From Formicarius rufipectus (lineage: Eukaryota > Chordata > Aves > Passeriformes > Formicariidae), in assembly GCA_013399695.1 (NCBI GenBank), contig VXAU01001254.1, forward strand, positions 62,001 through 126,000: DNA of 64,000 bases, written 5' to 3'. Of the stretch, positions 49,270 through 61,199 are shown one piece after another. How positions within the stretch are numbered: position 1 is the first letter of the stretch; each line of letters starts with the position of its first letter. The notes under the pieces are model-generated. The model saw only the letters and a list, made by a program, of their open reading frames with translations, made no database searches and was not told the origin of the DNA. The position numbers and the translations under genes are program-made.

Positions 49270-52200
49270 TCAAGTCACTTGTCTGTAATAAGACAGCATA
49301 TCATCTAAACTTTGGTAAAGTGGTTTCTGATTTGGGGTGTCACTGCTGTTGGTCTTCACTGGAGGTGCCACATCCTGGGTGCTGCTGCCACTGGCCTGCA
49401 CTCCTGGCGGCACATCTTGGGCACCGCTGCTACAGGTGTGTATCCCTGGTGGCACATCCTGGGAGCTGCAGTCGCAGACCTGTGTTCCTGGTGGCCCATC
49501 TTGGGTGCTGCTGCCACAGGTTTGCATTCCAGATGGCACATCCTGAGCACTGCAACTGCAGGTGTGTATTCCTGGTGGCACATCCTGAGCACTGCAGCCG
49601 CAGGTGTGTATTCCTGGAGGCACATCCTGGGCGCCGTAGCCATATGCCTGCACTGAGAAGGGCACTTCGGGAGTGCCGTAGCCATACCCGTGCATGGGTG
49701 GCACCATCCCTGGCGTGCCATAGCCATAAGCCTGCATTGGAAACGGGACCTCAGGAGCACCGTATCCATACGCCGGCACGGAGGGTGGCACAGCCTGGGC
49801 ACAGTAGCCGTAAGCCCGCATTGGCAGCGGCACAGCTCTGGCACCATAGCCATAACCTGGTGCTGGTGGCAGTGTGTCCTCACCATCACTGCTGTCATCC
49901 TCCCCTGAGGATGACACCTCCCGAGTGTCACGGCCACAGGCATCAGCTGATGCTGCCTTATCCTGAACACTGCTGTTGGGAGCCTGTGCTGATGGTGGCA
50001 CATCTCCAGCACTGCTGCTGTTGCCCTGCACTGATGGCATCTGTTGGCTCTGTGCTCTCTCCGTTTCCGGTTTTTCAGAGGAGGTTTCAGGACTGTTCAA
50101 ATTCCGACTTCGGTAATTATTGTCTTTCTTTTGTCCCAAAAAGTAATCAGAAGGGGGTGCAAATTCTGGATCTCGCTCATCTCTAAGTTCTTCCTGTTTC
50201 TTTTCCCATAGTCCAAACATCAGTTCTGTTAGAAACAAAAAAAATGGTAGATTTAGCATAGATTTCAGAGTCTGAAGGTCAGTCAGAATGGAGAGAAAAC
50301 AAATTATCAGAGAAGATGCAACTGTGTAAAGCCATCTGAAGTTACTTTTCCACACAGTACTACGTGGAAATACAAGAATCTAGTGCAGATTCCTGCAGTG
50401 AACTGCACTTATTTCACTTCGTGTTTTAGAGTAAGCTGTCCTCTGCTTTCTAAGTGTAATATTTGCTGCACAGTGCAGTGCTGCTTGGGCATCAGATACC
50501 AGGATTCCTCAGAGGTAGGAAAAACCCCAGTGTTGGGCCAGGATAAGGACTTAACAGAACCATAAAGTTGCCTCTCCCAATGATGTATCGTCACTTTTTA
50601 CCATTGTGCTGTACCTGTTCTGTAAAACATCCTTCCATCATGTAGCACAAACCACAGAAGTACATCAAGAAGAAGCACATTGAAAGACAGTAAATCTTAT
50701 GAACTACAATATTTGTCATTCTGTCAACCTATCTGTATCATCCAGAAATGGAATAACTTATGCAGAAGAAAAAATGATGGGGATATTACAGCAGCTACTG
50801 GCACTATGGCATCCTTGTCAGTCACTGTCCTGGACACTGGACAGTCACTGATACCAAGACAGAAACGATTTCATTGCTTCTCATAAGTAGCAACATGCAC
50901 ACTGCTTCCCAACAATATGGTTGACTCTGCATTTCCTCACCTTTGCCTTTATCCCACTCTCGAACATAAGGCACGCCAGGCTTTGTATCTCTTCTCTCCT
51001 GGATGACAACCTCCACCTTCCTACTTGCTGCAGTAACTCTTGGAGGTTCTGGTTCCTCAGTAGCACCTTTCACCTCTGTCAGAAGAGACAGTAGGGTTTG
51101 TTAGTCACAGGGTAAAATCTATATGAACCTCACAAGTGAAAATAAGAACATTAGCATGGAATCTCCATTTCATTTACTGGAGAAATGTATTTACATTTTT
51201 AGTCTTCTGAACAACTGTGACTAGTGGCACGTTACTGTTCTTCCTTTCCAGAACACTTCACAGTTAAACATTCGCATGTAATTCTGACACAGTGAAATAT
51301 TAGCTATATTTTACACTGGGAGACAGACAGTGCAAGTTGACTATCAGTGTCATAGGGGAGGGAGCACAGAGATAGGATTAGAATTCAAATTCATCATCCT
51401 ACAGTCAGCTGTATTTCCAATTTAGAGACTGCACTGAAACTGTTACAGTGTATATTGCATGATACCAAAACTACCTTGCCACTACTTTTTATTTTACCTC
51501 ATCTTAAAAAAAAAGAAAAAGCCAGTAAAATGTCAGCAGCTCTAACCTCATCCTGGGTAATTAACCCACATAATTTCTGCTGTCAGATGTGAATCAAAAA
51601 AAGGCTACAGACTATGTACTGTATTACTACCTGCATTATTAAGCTATTTCTGGCATGATTTTGTATCTACACACAACCACATGAACTCTCACTATCCTAA
51701 CAGTTACACTAATTGTATATACAGAATACACAATACCAATATATTGAATGTTCAAACATAAATCTAAATTAGAGTCTGCCTGTCCACTGATCAAGTACAA
51801 GTTGAAACAACAAGTATCTAACTTAAAAATGCACCAGTTCATACCTCCATTCTCCAGTTTTTCTGCCTCTTCCTCTAATCCAGCTTCCCTTAACTTTTTA
51901 ACCTTCCGTGCTCGAAGTTTGGACAGCCTTGCATCCAGAGCTGCCTTCCTCTTTTCTTTTAGCTGCTCACGTTTAGTTCTCTGATCAAGTGTCTTAACAG
52001 CAAAGAAAAACATGAATTAATTTTCCTTCATTATTACAATCAAGTACCTATCATCCTTCACAAAACCACTAAAAGAAATTCTTATCAAGTACCAGGTTTC
52101 AACAGCAAAAAAGCCAAATTTCTTTGAAGTCAGTTGCAGGCATCACCTGGCATAACACACAACAAATCCAAGGCAGTGACCACTGAAGACAGGCTGCCCT

Positions 52201-55200
52201 CATGCCCCAGTTTCCTCTTTACACTCCTACCTGCTCCCTCAGCATATCCAGTGTTGCCCGTTGTTTATGCCTAAGTTCCTGGTCACGAGAAAAGGCAAAG
52301 TAACCAACACCAAGCTGTCTGGCCTCTGAAAAGGAGAAAACCAATAAATTTAAGTTACACTCAGTTTTTGACTGACAGTGACTGCAAGCACCAGGCACCC
52401 TGTTTTCAGGCATGGAATTACTCCCAACAACATAATCTGCATTGGTTTTCAATGGATAGAAAGGGCTCCTCTTAGATGATACATGAAGTGACGCTTCCTG
52501 AAGGAGAACACAGGAGGAGTATTTGAGAAACACATTTGAGAAAAATAGATCTATATTTATGGACTTGTAAATTAGAACACATACCTACACTTTGCCTTAC
52601 AGCACAGGAAGTAACTTTCCCTTGCTTTCTCTACAACTAACCTCTTTGGTGATACAAAGGTAAGTGATATAAAGTAGGGCAGTGTACCATTTTCTCGAAT
52701 GTCCTCATAGTGTATGGGTCCCATGGGTTTTCGGAGGGCTTCCTCTTCTTCCTTTTCCCACTGCTGCCTCTGAAGTTCTCTTCTCATGTCTTCAGATAAC
52801 AGAGTATTCCCATCAAGATCCTGTCTAATTAATTAAAAAAAAAATAAAAATTAGGGATTGCAGAGCAGAACTGACCAGTTTTATACATTATCAAACAGTG
52901 AAAGTATGATTTGGTCTGATCCAGTATTGCAGTTTTCACAAAACAAAAATCATTGAAGGCACCACTTGGTGATACAGTATTGATGATTCTGGCACATGAA
53001 GACAGAAATACAAAGCCACATCTAGAACAAGGTGCTGGTAGAACATATCATTAAAAACGAAACGAAATCATATCCTTTTTCAGAAGCTTTATGAAATTAT
53101 TATCAAATCAAAAAGTGGAAGATGAAATAATCACTGCTATTGGCACCTGTGGGGACTCTTAACAGTCACATATAGAAGTACTTCAGATTTAACATACGAA
53201 AATGAAAGGTATTTGAAGTAACAAAAAGCCATTTACCTTAGAGGCCCATGCCAGATACTAATGCCCAATATGGAAATAATTTTAACAGAAGAACTGTTAA
53301 ACAGCTGTTTAATGTAAGAGCAAAACCAAAGAAAATGGAGGTCTAATACATTCATTTTAAATATCATGATGAATTTGGAATTGCTGGAGGACTATCATCA
53401 GTTTCCAGGTCAAACAGAATCAGGAATTACTTTCCTGGAATTTTATGGAACGTTTAATAAAATTTAATTTTTATACAAGGACCCTAGTTTCAAAAGATGT
53501 AACAAATATCTGAGACTGCCAAGTCAATTTATTAAGTCAATTCTCTACAAACTATGCAAATCTAGAAAAAGGAGTCGTATCAACAACGCTGGATTTAGAA
53601 TGGGATTACATCAAAAAAATGTATGTTAGATACTGAGAGGAATACGCAGCTTCACTAGAGAAACCACACCTTTTCCCTTGAAGTTCCTGATCCATTTTAA
53701 GTAAACTTGGCAAATCCTTCTTCATACAGCGTCTGGATCGGCCCAAGAAATCAACATAATCAACCCTGTAATAAAAGAAAAAAAGATTTGATGCAAAACT
53801 TTTCTCTGCAGATTTAGAGAAATCTTAAGCAGAAGGCAGAAGCAGTGACACTTTCCAAAGGGTATTCATCACCTCACAGTCCCTCTGTGTGTGACAGTTG
53901 TTTCCTTTCTGTTTAACACACTTCCAGGTTAAGAGGACACTATGAACAGGGCATACAACAGTTGTATCAGACATTACTCAACCTCCCTTAGAGCTGCCTG
54001 TTCACCTTGGCAATAAAATAATGCAAAGGATGTTCAGAAGTAATGGAGTCACGTAGTTTTCACACCAAAATAAAACTCAGTCTAGTGCTTGCTTCCCATG
54101 GTGAAAACGATGTGGCATCGATTTCTTGTGGATATGAAATTGCTACAGTGTATTTCAAATATCAGTCTAAAGCTCGTTCAAAATAGGCTGATAGTGTGCG
54201 TTCAACTGGCATAACAAAGACCGACTAAAATGCAAGTAGAATGTTCCTTTGAAGCTATTGTGCTTCTTATACAGCTCTTTATAGTAGCGAACACTTGATT
54301 TTCAGCAGTCGAAAAAGCTGTTAAAAGCTGTACTTATTGACCTGTAATGTAAAAAGTTCTTTAGCATTGAGCTACCTCAATTATCCCATTCCAAAGAATT
54401 AATATTATATCTGAAAAAGTGTAACTGACAATTTGGTCCTCAAAACCCAAACTTTTAAAGATCTGTGCTTTCAGTCAGTTAAGTCTTTTACATAGTTTCT
54501 AAGGATATCTAGAGTTTAGTATATCCTCAGTGGCCTTCAGTTTGTATTGCAATGGAGCACCAGTAGAAAAGAAATCTGCATTCTCTATAGTAAAGATTTA
54601 ACTATGGCTGCAGAATAATTAGCATTAATAGTGCAAGCACCCAAATATCCTCATTAGGATATGGCTTAATTGAAATGGACACTATAATAACATGTCACTG
54701 AGGAGAGATGTAGGTAATGACAGCAAAGCACCATGTGAACAGTAAAATGTATAAGTTTAGATTTTTTATAGTTTATGGTGCCAGGAGCACAAAGCAGTGT
54801 GAGCCCACCACTCACTGGTAGTTTCATCTTAAATTTGAGTATAATGCTGGTAATGGGTCTCTCTGCCTTTCTAACCCAGCTGTCTGCTGGATTCATTCTC
54901 CCAATTTATTCCAAGACATTACACTGCAAATCTTACCCTGGCTGAATAAACTGAAGAATGAGGGTGCTGTTTTGTATTGGTTACTGCTGGTTTAAAATGA
55001 TTACCAAAAGTAAAATCTCTTGTTCCACAAACATTTTAAATAGGCAAAGAAAATGTTTTGTCAAGACTAGTTTCACGATTATGCCTAATGTCTTGGGAGA
55101 AAAACTTGCAGTTACTTGGAATGACACAGAAAACTGTCAGACTATTTCCTGTGCTGCACTTAAGAAGTGGAAGAAATGCCGGAAAATTGTGTTCTTTTTC

Positions 55201-58200
55201 CAATCAGGGTTTCTTTCCTTTAAGAGGAGGTCTTACAATGAAATGACTGTTCATTTTTTAAGTTGAATACAATTAAAGAAGGGAAGATGAACACAATAAA
55301 CCCCTCAAGTTTTGCTAAAATATATTTCAATTCACCACATCAAACCATAAAACGGTACCAATACTGTGATCCTATAAACTATGCAAGAAAATAAGAGTGG
55401 ATATTATGATGTCTCCCTTATAGTACATATCCCTGAATGCTATTTCACAAAATCCTGGATCTAGATTCTATTGCAGTGTTAACTATGCGGAAAGTAATCT
55501 GAAGGACTGTCTTTAAAGGCAAAATAAAAGAATGTTACCACCTCTTCTCAATGTGTAGTGCTCAACAAAAGAGAAAACAAAAAATGGTGCCACTTCTCAA
55601 ACTCTGGAGACTAAAATTGTTTTCTTGTGCAATTGTCAAGAGTAGCCACGGACAGCAGAGCCCAATCAGTAGCACCAACCATTCTTCCTCGGGGTCCTCG
55701 GGTGGTGGAATGTCTGTTTCAGGTAGAGTTTCCTCATCATCTGTCTCTCTTTCTGAAGACTTTCCAGCAGCTTCGCTCCGACACAACTCCTGTACTTCAT
55801 GTTGTTTGTCTATGATCTTCTGAGTGAAATCCACCAGGTACAAATCCTCAGTTTCTTCATCTAAGGCAGAAAATCAATTCTCAGAGAGCAGCCATGAAAA
55901 GAACAGAACTGAGCACAAAATCAATACCAAATAGCTACAATCAGCTTTTCAGCTGCCAGCGATGTCCTTGCTCACACTATTAGGGAATACTTAAACCTCA
56001 TTCAGTGCCAAACAAACCCGGAGCCATCAACTGGCTCCACAGTGATAACATCTATTTCTGAATCGAAGTTTTAGGGTATTGTGCACAGCAAATAAAAGGC
56101 TGCATTCTTTGCAGGAAAACATTCTCTGCTCATTAACTATTTCAGAAGCAAAGGTTTGTCATGTAACAGCTCAAGTACTTTTTTGATGCTTAACATTTGA
56201 TATTGTTGGCAGCAGCCAAGCAGTCACGAGGGTGCTTTTTAGGAAAGTAGAGAAAAGTGGTGGGGTCATGTGGACAAATACAGACAACTAGTAAAGAAAA
56301 CAGAGATTAATTGCAAGATTGGTATTCTGTTTTAATAATTACTTCTTGCCAGGGACTGAATGTGTGAGAAAAGAAAGGGACAGATTAGCCCTCCCTAACC
56401 CCATTAGCTGCATGACTGGCATTCACGTATGGACCAGCCAGACTCCCCTTCTGCTCCTCTTCATAAAGGTCCAAGAATTAAAATGCAAGACAGAACACCA
56501 GCAATGCAATCCAAAGACTGCACAGTGGAGAATAAATTAATTTTGTTTTTCTAAGATACTGTATTGAAAAAACAGAATATAGTCCACCCATCTAATGAAT
56601 GAGTCAAACAAGTCCCTAGTGCCTTACTATGTCAGGCTGTCCCTCAAAAAGTAATAATTTTACTTTCTCTATTAAATGTATTTTTTCTCCTTTTCAAAGC
56701 AGAATAATCCATGTGAATCACTTTGCATAACAACTTCAAAAAAATCTCCCATGTAAGAAGACAAGCAGTGAATTCACAGTGTAGCTGCTGATAATCACCA
56801 GATAGTCTGAAATACTGCCTTTCAGGGTGAACTTTTCACATATATACAAAAGAATTGTGTATATATATACACACACACACACATATGCAAAATACTCATT
56901 TTAGACTAGTTTTGTTCACCTGGAAAGTCGCCTTTTGTCATTTTCTCATACAGCTTCGCTTTCTCTTCTAGCTTCTTCCTGAAAAAACAAAAATTAACAT
57001 TGCAAACCCACCAATTCCAATCACAGATCAAAGTCATAAATTTAGGATTAGATAAATGGAACAGGAAAGTACTGGAAGTGCTTGAAATGTTCATTAGAAA
57101 CTGATTTATCACTGGTTTTTGTTTTGAATCTTTACTGGCATTTCTGAAGATACAAAGTTATCCAGTTCTAGAGATTATACTAAAAATAATTTGAGTAAAG
57201 TTAAGAATTAATCTGAAGCGTTTATTTGTCAAGTAGGCAGGAACACTAAGTATCAAGTATTTCACCTCTATCTAACTACTATGGTCTGTCAGATAAATAC
57301 CAGAAGCTAAATTATTAGCTGCAAGTATGAGATAGCGGAAGACAGTTTTAGAGGGGGGAAAAAAAAAAAAGAGAACATGAAATTACACTTAATCTTCAAA
57401 GCTTAAGAGAAAATGTAACTAATTTCTGGAATTGTAGAAGACAATTTAGAAGAGCAAGGAACTGCTTAAAGAAGAACAGCAAATAGCTTAAAAATGGCAT
57501 TTTCAACATATATATTTTGTACAATCAATCCATTTAGAGAAGAGGTAATTCTTGCAAAAAAAGTGAGCCATTTTCTACCAAGTCCAAGAAACACTTTTCT
57601 ATAGAATTCTAATGTCTTACACCCCTGGCTTGTAATTCTAAAGAGGACTTAGAAAGAAATAATCAATAACCGGACATATTTGGACAACTGTGAAATGTGA
57701 CAGCAGGTATCCCCAGAACACGACACTGCTGGATGCAGTTTGTACATGACTGGTGAAGAGCATGGAATTGATGCTGGTCTGATGAGAACTGCTGGCCCAA
57801 AACACACGTAACTTACTTTTTGTGTTTTTCTAAACACTGAGAAACACATTCTACACAGCATTCCCTTCTTACAGGGCCTAACAGCTACCTTGATTTATCT
57901 AATATGTCCTGCTCTTCTGTCTTCTGCTCAACATCTTTTGTGGCTCGATTTGCAACTCCTGCATTTTGTTTGGTCCAGATGCTTGGTTTCTGTGGAGGAC
58001 AATTTTGTAATGATAAACAAACAAATAAATGAAAATACAGAAATGGTAATGATTAAAAAAAATATTTCAACTCCATAAGGCAAACATTGCAAATCAATCA
58101 TGAAGGACTTTGTAAATACCATCTTAAGCATGTCTGACTTGAGACTATACCTGTGCTGTAGGATACAGCAGGTATGCCCTAAGTTAACACAGACTTCAGT

Positions 58201-60658
58201 GTGCTATCATAGGGAAGGACAGGTTGAGAAACTAAAAAAAAGCAAAGGCACTCAGAAATAAGACAAAATCTATTCTGGCAAAGATTAAAAGGTTAAAATA
58301 ACCCCCAAACAACGAAATGATCTCGCTGATTAAGAACGTAATAACAAGGCTACAGATTGTATTTTATATCTAAATGGCAATAATAGAGAATAGAACCAAT
58401 CATTTGGTCTTTTTACAGCCTGTGTTTGAAATAGGGCAGCGACAGCACATTCTGCTTCTAGAAAGCTACACAATGACTAAAACCCCCAAAGTGTAGTAAA
58501 GAGCAAAACATGAGAGATCATTGTGTATTCATTATTACACAGCACAAATAGATAGCAGAGCTTTTATCAAGGAAGTTCAGTGACTCTGGGAGTCTCTCAT
58601 CCTCCACCCTTTGGAACCATATAAGATCTGAAATAAACACCTTTTCCTGTAGTTACAAAAGCTGTGGATCCTCGGGGAATGAAGATTAACAGGTGACTTA
58701 GATGGGCATAAGCACAAGTATTCTCAAGTGTACAAGAATGTCACCAGAAAATGAAATTCAAAGAACATTCTCATCATGTACATTTTATATTTGACTAGTA
58801 ACATAGCTCTGAGTATTTATTTATTTATATTTGAGTATTACCTTCCTTACTTTAAGGAGAAAGAATGACAAAAACAACAATGGAAATATATTTCTACCTT
58901 ATTTGTGGTTCTGGGCTTTGCAAAGACACCAGCATCTTTCAATAGCTTTTCTTTCTTGAATTGTTCTTGCTTTCGGAAGAGTTCGGCTTTGAGATCTACC
59001 AGCTACATCACCAACAAATCAACAAATAAATAACCAGGACATACCACAAGCATATAAATCAGTTACTGTAATAAATAACTGTATTTCTACTAAAACAATC
59101 TGCCATTTACAGTTCTATGAGCCTTTGATTGCATTTTCACATGGAACTTCAAACTCCTGATCTGATCACAGAGACCACTCAAGTTTACAGTAAACAATAT
59201 ATAAACCACACTGAATGCAAATTGGGATTCGAGATTAAAACAACCCCCAAAATATCCCTGATTGTTTTCTACATGATAATAAGAGAGACATAGTTCCCCA
59301 CAGATTTTACCAGCTTCCTGATGGCAAAAAACCAGAGAAGGACTAATGAAATAACATTACTGAGTAAGAAAAGAGAACTTTTAACCATTAGATAATGAAT
59401 AAAATCCTTCCTTGGGAAAGCATTGATAGAAGTTTGCCTTCATAATACATACATATATATACATGTGTGTGTATATATATATATATATAGTGTCCCACTA
59501 CTTTATGTAGTTTCAGATTTTTCNNNNNNNNNNNNNNNNNNNNNNNNNNNNNNNNNNNNNNNNNNNNNNNNNNTTTTTTAATAAATATGTAAGTAGCATT
59601 GCCATCTATAACTAAGGTCCATCTCAGCTTTTATAAGAAAACAGCAGCAGGGGAGTTATCTTGGAATTACAAACTAGTCTGGAAGAGGATATTGTGCCAC
59701 TTTCCCTGCAAGTCCTACAGAAGACAAATTTCACAGAAGTACATTAAATCAGGAATGTGGAAGACTTTGGTATTAATATTTATCCCAAGCACTAAAGCAT
59801 TTACTTTACAGGGCCCTGGAACAACAATGTGTAGTGTTGTAAAATCACCCTTTCCCCCCACTGCTGAATCATCCCAAAACTCAGTGTTAAATATTTCACA
59901 CACACAACCCACATCTCACACATTAACTAGTCACATAATTGTTCATTTGAAGTGTTTAAAAGCACCCCCTGTGAGCGCCACGGGGAGCAGAGAGGGGCAG
60001 CACCTCGCTGTCCCTAAGGGTGGGAGGTGAATCTGCCCCGACACAGACCTCCTGTTCTTTAGTCTAAAGCAGGACATAAACTCTCACTTCCCTTCCATGC
60101 CCCACTTTTACCCTTCCCTCATGACTGAAGGCACACCCAGCGCGGGCACACCCGGGTTTGGAGCGCAGTGTACGAGGGTCGGGAAGGTGAGGGGGCGAAG
60201 CCCACAAGGCCGAACATCTCACAGACCCGAGACGTGACAAAACAGCCCTTTAATTCCGTATTTGCTGTCATGGCTGGGCACCTCAGCGGGGTTAGGGCCA
60301 GGGGACAGCACACCAGCACCACCCGCACCTGTACCGCCACCAGAAGCACCAGCACTGCCAGCCCTTCCCATTATCCCTGGAAGCACCAACACCATTCCCC
60401 CTTCCCGGAACCCTGTTTTCCCCGGAAGCTGCGGCACCACCGCACCCCCGGGCCGAGCCGCACGGCCAGCGCCAGCCGAGGCCATCGTTCCTCCCGCAGC
60501 AGCCCCGTAGCGAAGCACCCCCGGCCGCCGTGCCAGCTCCAGGAGCCGGGGTCGGAGGGGCTCATTCGGCTCGGCGCGGCGCGGCGCGGCAAACAAAACC
60601 GCTGCCCTGCCCTCACCGAGGACGCGGCCACATCCAGCGGTTTCTTCCTGCGGTCCAT
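49270..60658 (-). CDS. CCDC174: CCDC174, nuclear coiled-coil protein with expanded C-terminal repeat domain (11 coding exons)
   Basis: Exons, in transcript order: 60617-60658, 58898-59002, 57889-57989, 56920-56978, 55680-55860, 53670-53765, 52688-52824, 52231-52325, 51845-51992, 50941-51075, 49270-50225. All junction phases agree, giving 684 residues against about 467 in human. The protein starts MDRRKKPLDVAASS. Conserved blocks are KPSIWTKQNAGVANR (50-64), KLYEKMTKGDFP (91-102), DLYLVDFTQKIIDK (108-121), GPIHYEDIREN (about 230-240), the coiled coil TLDQRTKREQLKEKRKAALD (273-292), DTKPGVPYVREWDKGK (about 350-365), ERDPEFAPPSDYFLGQK (about 382-398) and the C-terminus SLDDMLSYYRQVT. Human CCDC174 is reported to be nuclear, to bind EIF4A3 and to be mutated in a syndrome of infantile hypotonia. 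Residues 434-657 are a tandem repeat that I do not know from other species. The donor of exon 5 (GTTGGT) is weak, but the next exon confirms it by phase. Confidence 0.95.
49354..50025 (-). repeat. In-frame 42-bp (14-residue) tandem array in the last CCDC174 exon
   Basis: Twelve clear units of exactly 14 codons fill 49354-49857 (residues 490-657). About four more decayed units in the same register reach to 50025 (residue 434), and one decayed copy may follow before the conserved C-terminus. Units 1-6 have the form AYGYGAPEVPFPMQ or AYGYGAQDVPPGIH; units 7-12 have the form TCSCSAQDVPPGIH or similar. The constant core is a small residue, Q/P-D/E, V-P-P/F, then a residue before H or Q. Because 42 is a multiple of three, copy-number change keeps the reading frame. 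The change from Tyr to Cys in the first half of the unit needs only A-to-G at the second codon position. The array accounts for most of the extra length over human CCDC174. Confidence 0.93.
51300..51415 (-). mobile_element. MIR/CORE-SINE-like relic, reverse orientation, in CCDC174 intron 9
   Basis: The plus strand reads ATTTTACACTGGGAGACAGA, then GAGGGAGCACAGAGATAGG and ATTAGAATTCAAATTCATC. This resembles the reverse complement of a MIR element (CATTTTACAGATGGGAAAC, then GGGATTCGAACCCAGG). It is short and diverged, in the intron between exons 9 and 10 of CCDC174. Confidence 0.35.
56856..56883. repeat. (TA)n/(CA)n microsatellite in CCDC174 intron 4
   Basis: A short run of alternating TA passes into CA, about 40 bases from the splice donor of exon 4 (56920). 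Confidence 0.9.
59446..59490. repeat. Compound (TA)n/(TG)n microsatellite in CCDC174 intron 1
   Basis: Alternating purine-pyrimidine tract (CATATATATACATG, then TGTGTG, then TATATA), shortly before the 50-N gap. Confidence 0.9.
59524..59573. other. Assembly gap, 50 N, in CCDC174 intron 1
   Basis: An unresolved run follows an AT/TG microsatellite (59446-59490) and ends in a T-run. It lies inside intron 1 and does not touch coding sequence. The exact length of 50 suggests a placeholder of unknown size. Confidence 0.98.
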
Positions 60659-61030
60659 GGCGGCCCCNGGGGCGGCCCCGCCGCACCGTACGGCGCCGTA
60701 AAGTGCGGCGGGCGCGCGGCGCTATCGCGACAGTGCTGAGGGCGGGTCCCGCCGCCATGTTGTTCAGAGCAGGGACGGGCAGGGATGCGAATGGGGCGGA
60801 GCGCATCGTGGGGGAAAAAGCGCTCCCGGCCGGGGCTCCCCTTGCGCTGGCCAATGCCTGTGCCCGAGCGGTGTGTGGAAGTGAGGGTTCCGGGCGGGCG
60901 CGGGCCGAACCCTTCGGGTGTCCCGGTGGGGAGATCTGTGCCCCCGCGGGGCCGGGGCCGCGCTGGGGCTCTGTGGGCAAGAACCGAGCTGGGCACGACC
61001 TCCAGGCACCCCGCAGCTGGGGCAGAGGCT
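60400..61030. promoter_or_regulatory. CCDC174: CpG-island promoter of CCDC174
   Basis: A dense CpG region surrounds the first coding exon (60617-60658), with GC boxes and no TATA box. One unresolved base (60668) lies ten bases before the start codon. The island extends well upstream of the gene, so a divergent plus-strand transcript is possible, but I see no recognisable coding exon there. Confidence 0.7.
60751..60761 (-). promoter_or_regulatory. YY1-type site upstream of CCDC174
   Basis: The minus strand reads AACATGGCGGC, which fits the known YY1 consensus (ATGGCGGC core). It lies about 95 bases upstream of the CCDC174 start codon, close to where transcription should begin. Such sites are common near the start sites of housekeeping genes. 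Binding is inferred from sequence only. Confidence 0.45.
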
Positions 61031-61199
61031 AAAGGAGGAAGCAGGTGGTTGAAACGGGCTGAGGAGTCCCCAGCGCTGGCTGGTTACGGGTGCCCGCACC
61101 AGTTGAGGCGCTGAGGAGAGGTACTGCTGTTCTGTACTCCGGTCTGCGCCTAGTGTGGACATGGGTGGTAACCCAGGAAAGGGTAGCTGACCCATCATC

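Noticed and set aside
49137..50186. Long plus-strand reading frame (349 codons, His/Cys-rich) and further plus-strand frames opposite the CCDC174 repeat
   Set aside because: They are shadows of the 42-bp coding repeat. A period divisible by three keeps any stop-free frame open on both strands. The minus-strand frame continues conserved CCDC174 exons and ends in the conserved C-terminus; the plus-strand frames have no such support.
60168..61198. Long frames on both strands at the CCDC174 promoter
   Set aside because: They are stop-poor because the DNA is CpG-rich. Only the 42 bases of CCDC174 exon 1 show a protein known from other vertebrates.
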